Shown here: positions 56,437 to 56,445 of the stretch, one piece after another
Numbering within the stretch: position 1 is the first letter of the stretch
Layout: the number at the start of each line of letters is the position of its first letter
Origin: Desulfuromonadaceae bacterium
GTDB taxonomy: Bacteria; Desulfobacterota; Desulfuromonadia; Desulfuromonadales; Desulfuromonadaceae
DNA length: 56,445 nt
Reading direction: 5' to 3'
Assembly: GCA_016936455.1 (NCBI GenBank)
Contig: JAFGXV010000046.1
Location: 1 to 56,445 of the forward strand
The notes under the pieces: generated by a model
What the model was told of the DNA's origin: nothing
What the model saw: the letters and a program-made list of their open reading frames with translations, nothing else
Database searches by the model: none
Translations under genes and position numbers: made by a program

Positions 56437-56445
56437 AGGCGGCTA
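56359..56445. mobile_element. End of an inserted element with three hairpins (runs off the window)
   Basis: Beginning exactly where the channel homology stops. Three successive short hairpins: CCCCCGGC-AAA-GCCGGGGG (56368-56386), ACCGCT-CAA-AGCGGT (56399-56413) and GCCGCC-TAAA-GGCGGC (56428-56443), each with an A-rich loop. Such subterminal hairpins without inverted repeats or target duplication are like the ends of IS200/IS605-type elements, but no transposase is visible in the window. It could equally be a dispersed structured repeat. The window ends inside it, as assemblies often do in repeats. Confidence 0.55.

Overview
The window reads as a chromosomal stretch of a GC-rich (about 60% by eye) anaerobic deltaproteobacterium of the Desulfuromonadales (Desulfuromonas/Pelobacter/Geobacter group). 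The best clue is a tandem pair of small triheme c7-type cytochromes at 49.4-50.1 kb that closely resemble the classic Desulfuromonas cytochrome c7. The recO-glyQ-glyS-ppdK order, the wealth of cyclic-nucleotide signalling genes and the complete class II fumarase fit the same group. This assignment is inference from gene content; no 16S rRNA or tRNA gene was found.

Layout. 0-0.3 kb: start of a secreted, probably outer-membrane protein that leaves the window on the minus strand. 0.46-5.3 kb: AI-2E/PerM transporter, a small membrane ORF, a GIDE-domain membrane protein with an EF-hand, LemA, a YigZ protein and a small unknown gene. 5.3-8 kb (minus): exonuclease III, iron alcohol dehydrogenase, YggU and YggT. 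8.2-12.4 kb: DAHP synthase, L-2-hydroxyglutarate oxidase, a tiny HTH protein, a diguanylate cyclase with a degenerate receiver domain, and a small helical protein. 12.6-18.7 kb: a thiamin operon thiF-thiS-thiG-thiH-thiE behind a TPP riboswitch and attenuator, then dgt and a short-chain dehydrogenase. 18.8-19.25 kb: a non-coding element bounded by long inverted repeats. 19.3-25.3 kb: a four-gene membrane operon (1373-aa protein, DUF4126, 60-aa protein, EamA transporter). 25.3-26.5 kb: a low-density patch with a DUF2779 gene remnant and a 51-aa exported protein. 26.5-34.4 kb (minus): MarC, a 473-aa unknown, an MFS transporter, a ZIP transporter, fumC, a radical SAM protein and a rhomboid-TPR protein. 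34.5-38.3 kb: TRIC channel, FAH-family hydrolase and DUF2520 protein, converging on a D-2-hydroxyacid dehydrogenase and a methyltransferase. 38.4-40.9 kb: a CsgG-like and FlgT-like exported pair. 41-49.2 kb (minus): mgtE-recO-glyQ-glyS-ppdK. 49.3-50.1 kb: the cytochrome pair. 50.2-55.7 kb: a secreted protein, a CHASE2 adenylate cyclase, a PDE-like HD protein and a GAF/HD-GYP protein. 55.8 kb to the end: a voltage-gated potassium channel broken just before its pore by a repeat of three hairpins that runs off the window.

How the genes work together. The thi block makes the thiazole half of thiamin and joins it to the pyrimidine, under transcriptional attenuation by TPP. PpdK, FumC and DAHP synthase belong to central carbon and aromatic metabolism. 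The triheme cytochromes are periplasmic electron carriers of the kind used in metal or sulfur respiration. A c-di-GMP maker (11.1 kb), a predicted c-di-GMP phosphodiesterase (54.2 kb), an adenylate cyclase and a possible cAMP phosphodiesterase make second-messenger signalling the strongest accessory theme. Most of the window is ordinary housekeeping. The least explained parts are the GIDE/EF-hand/LemA cluster, the 1373-aa/DUF4126 operon, the 18.8-kb inverted-repeat element and the hairpin array at the right end.
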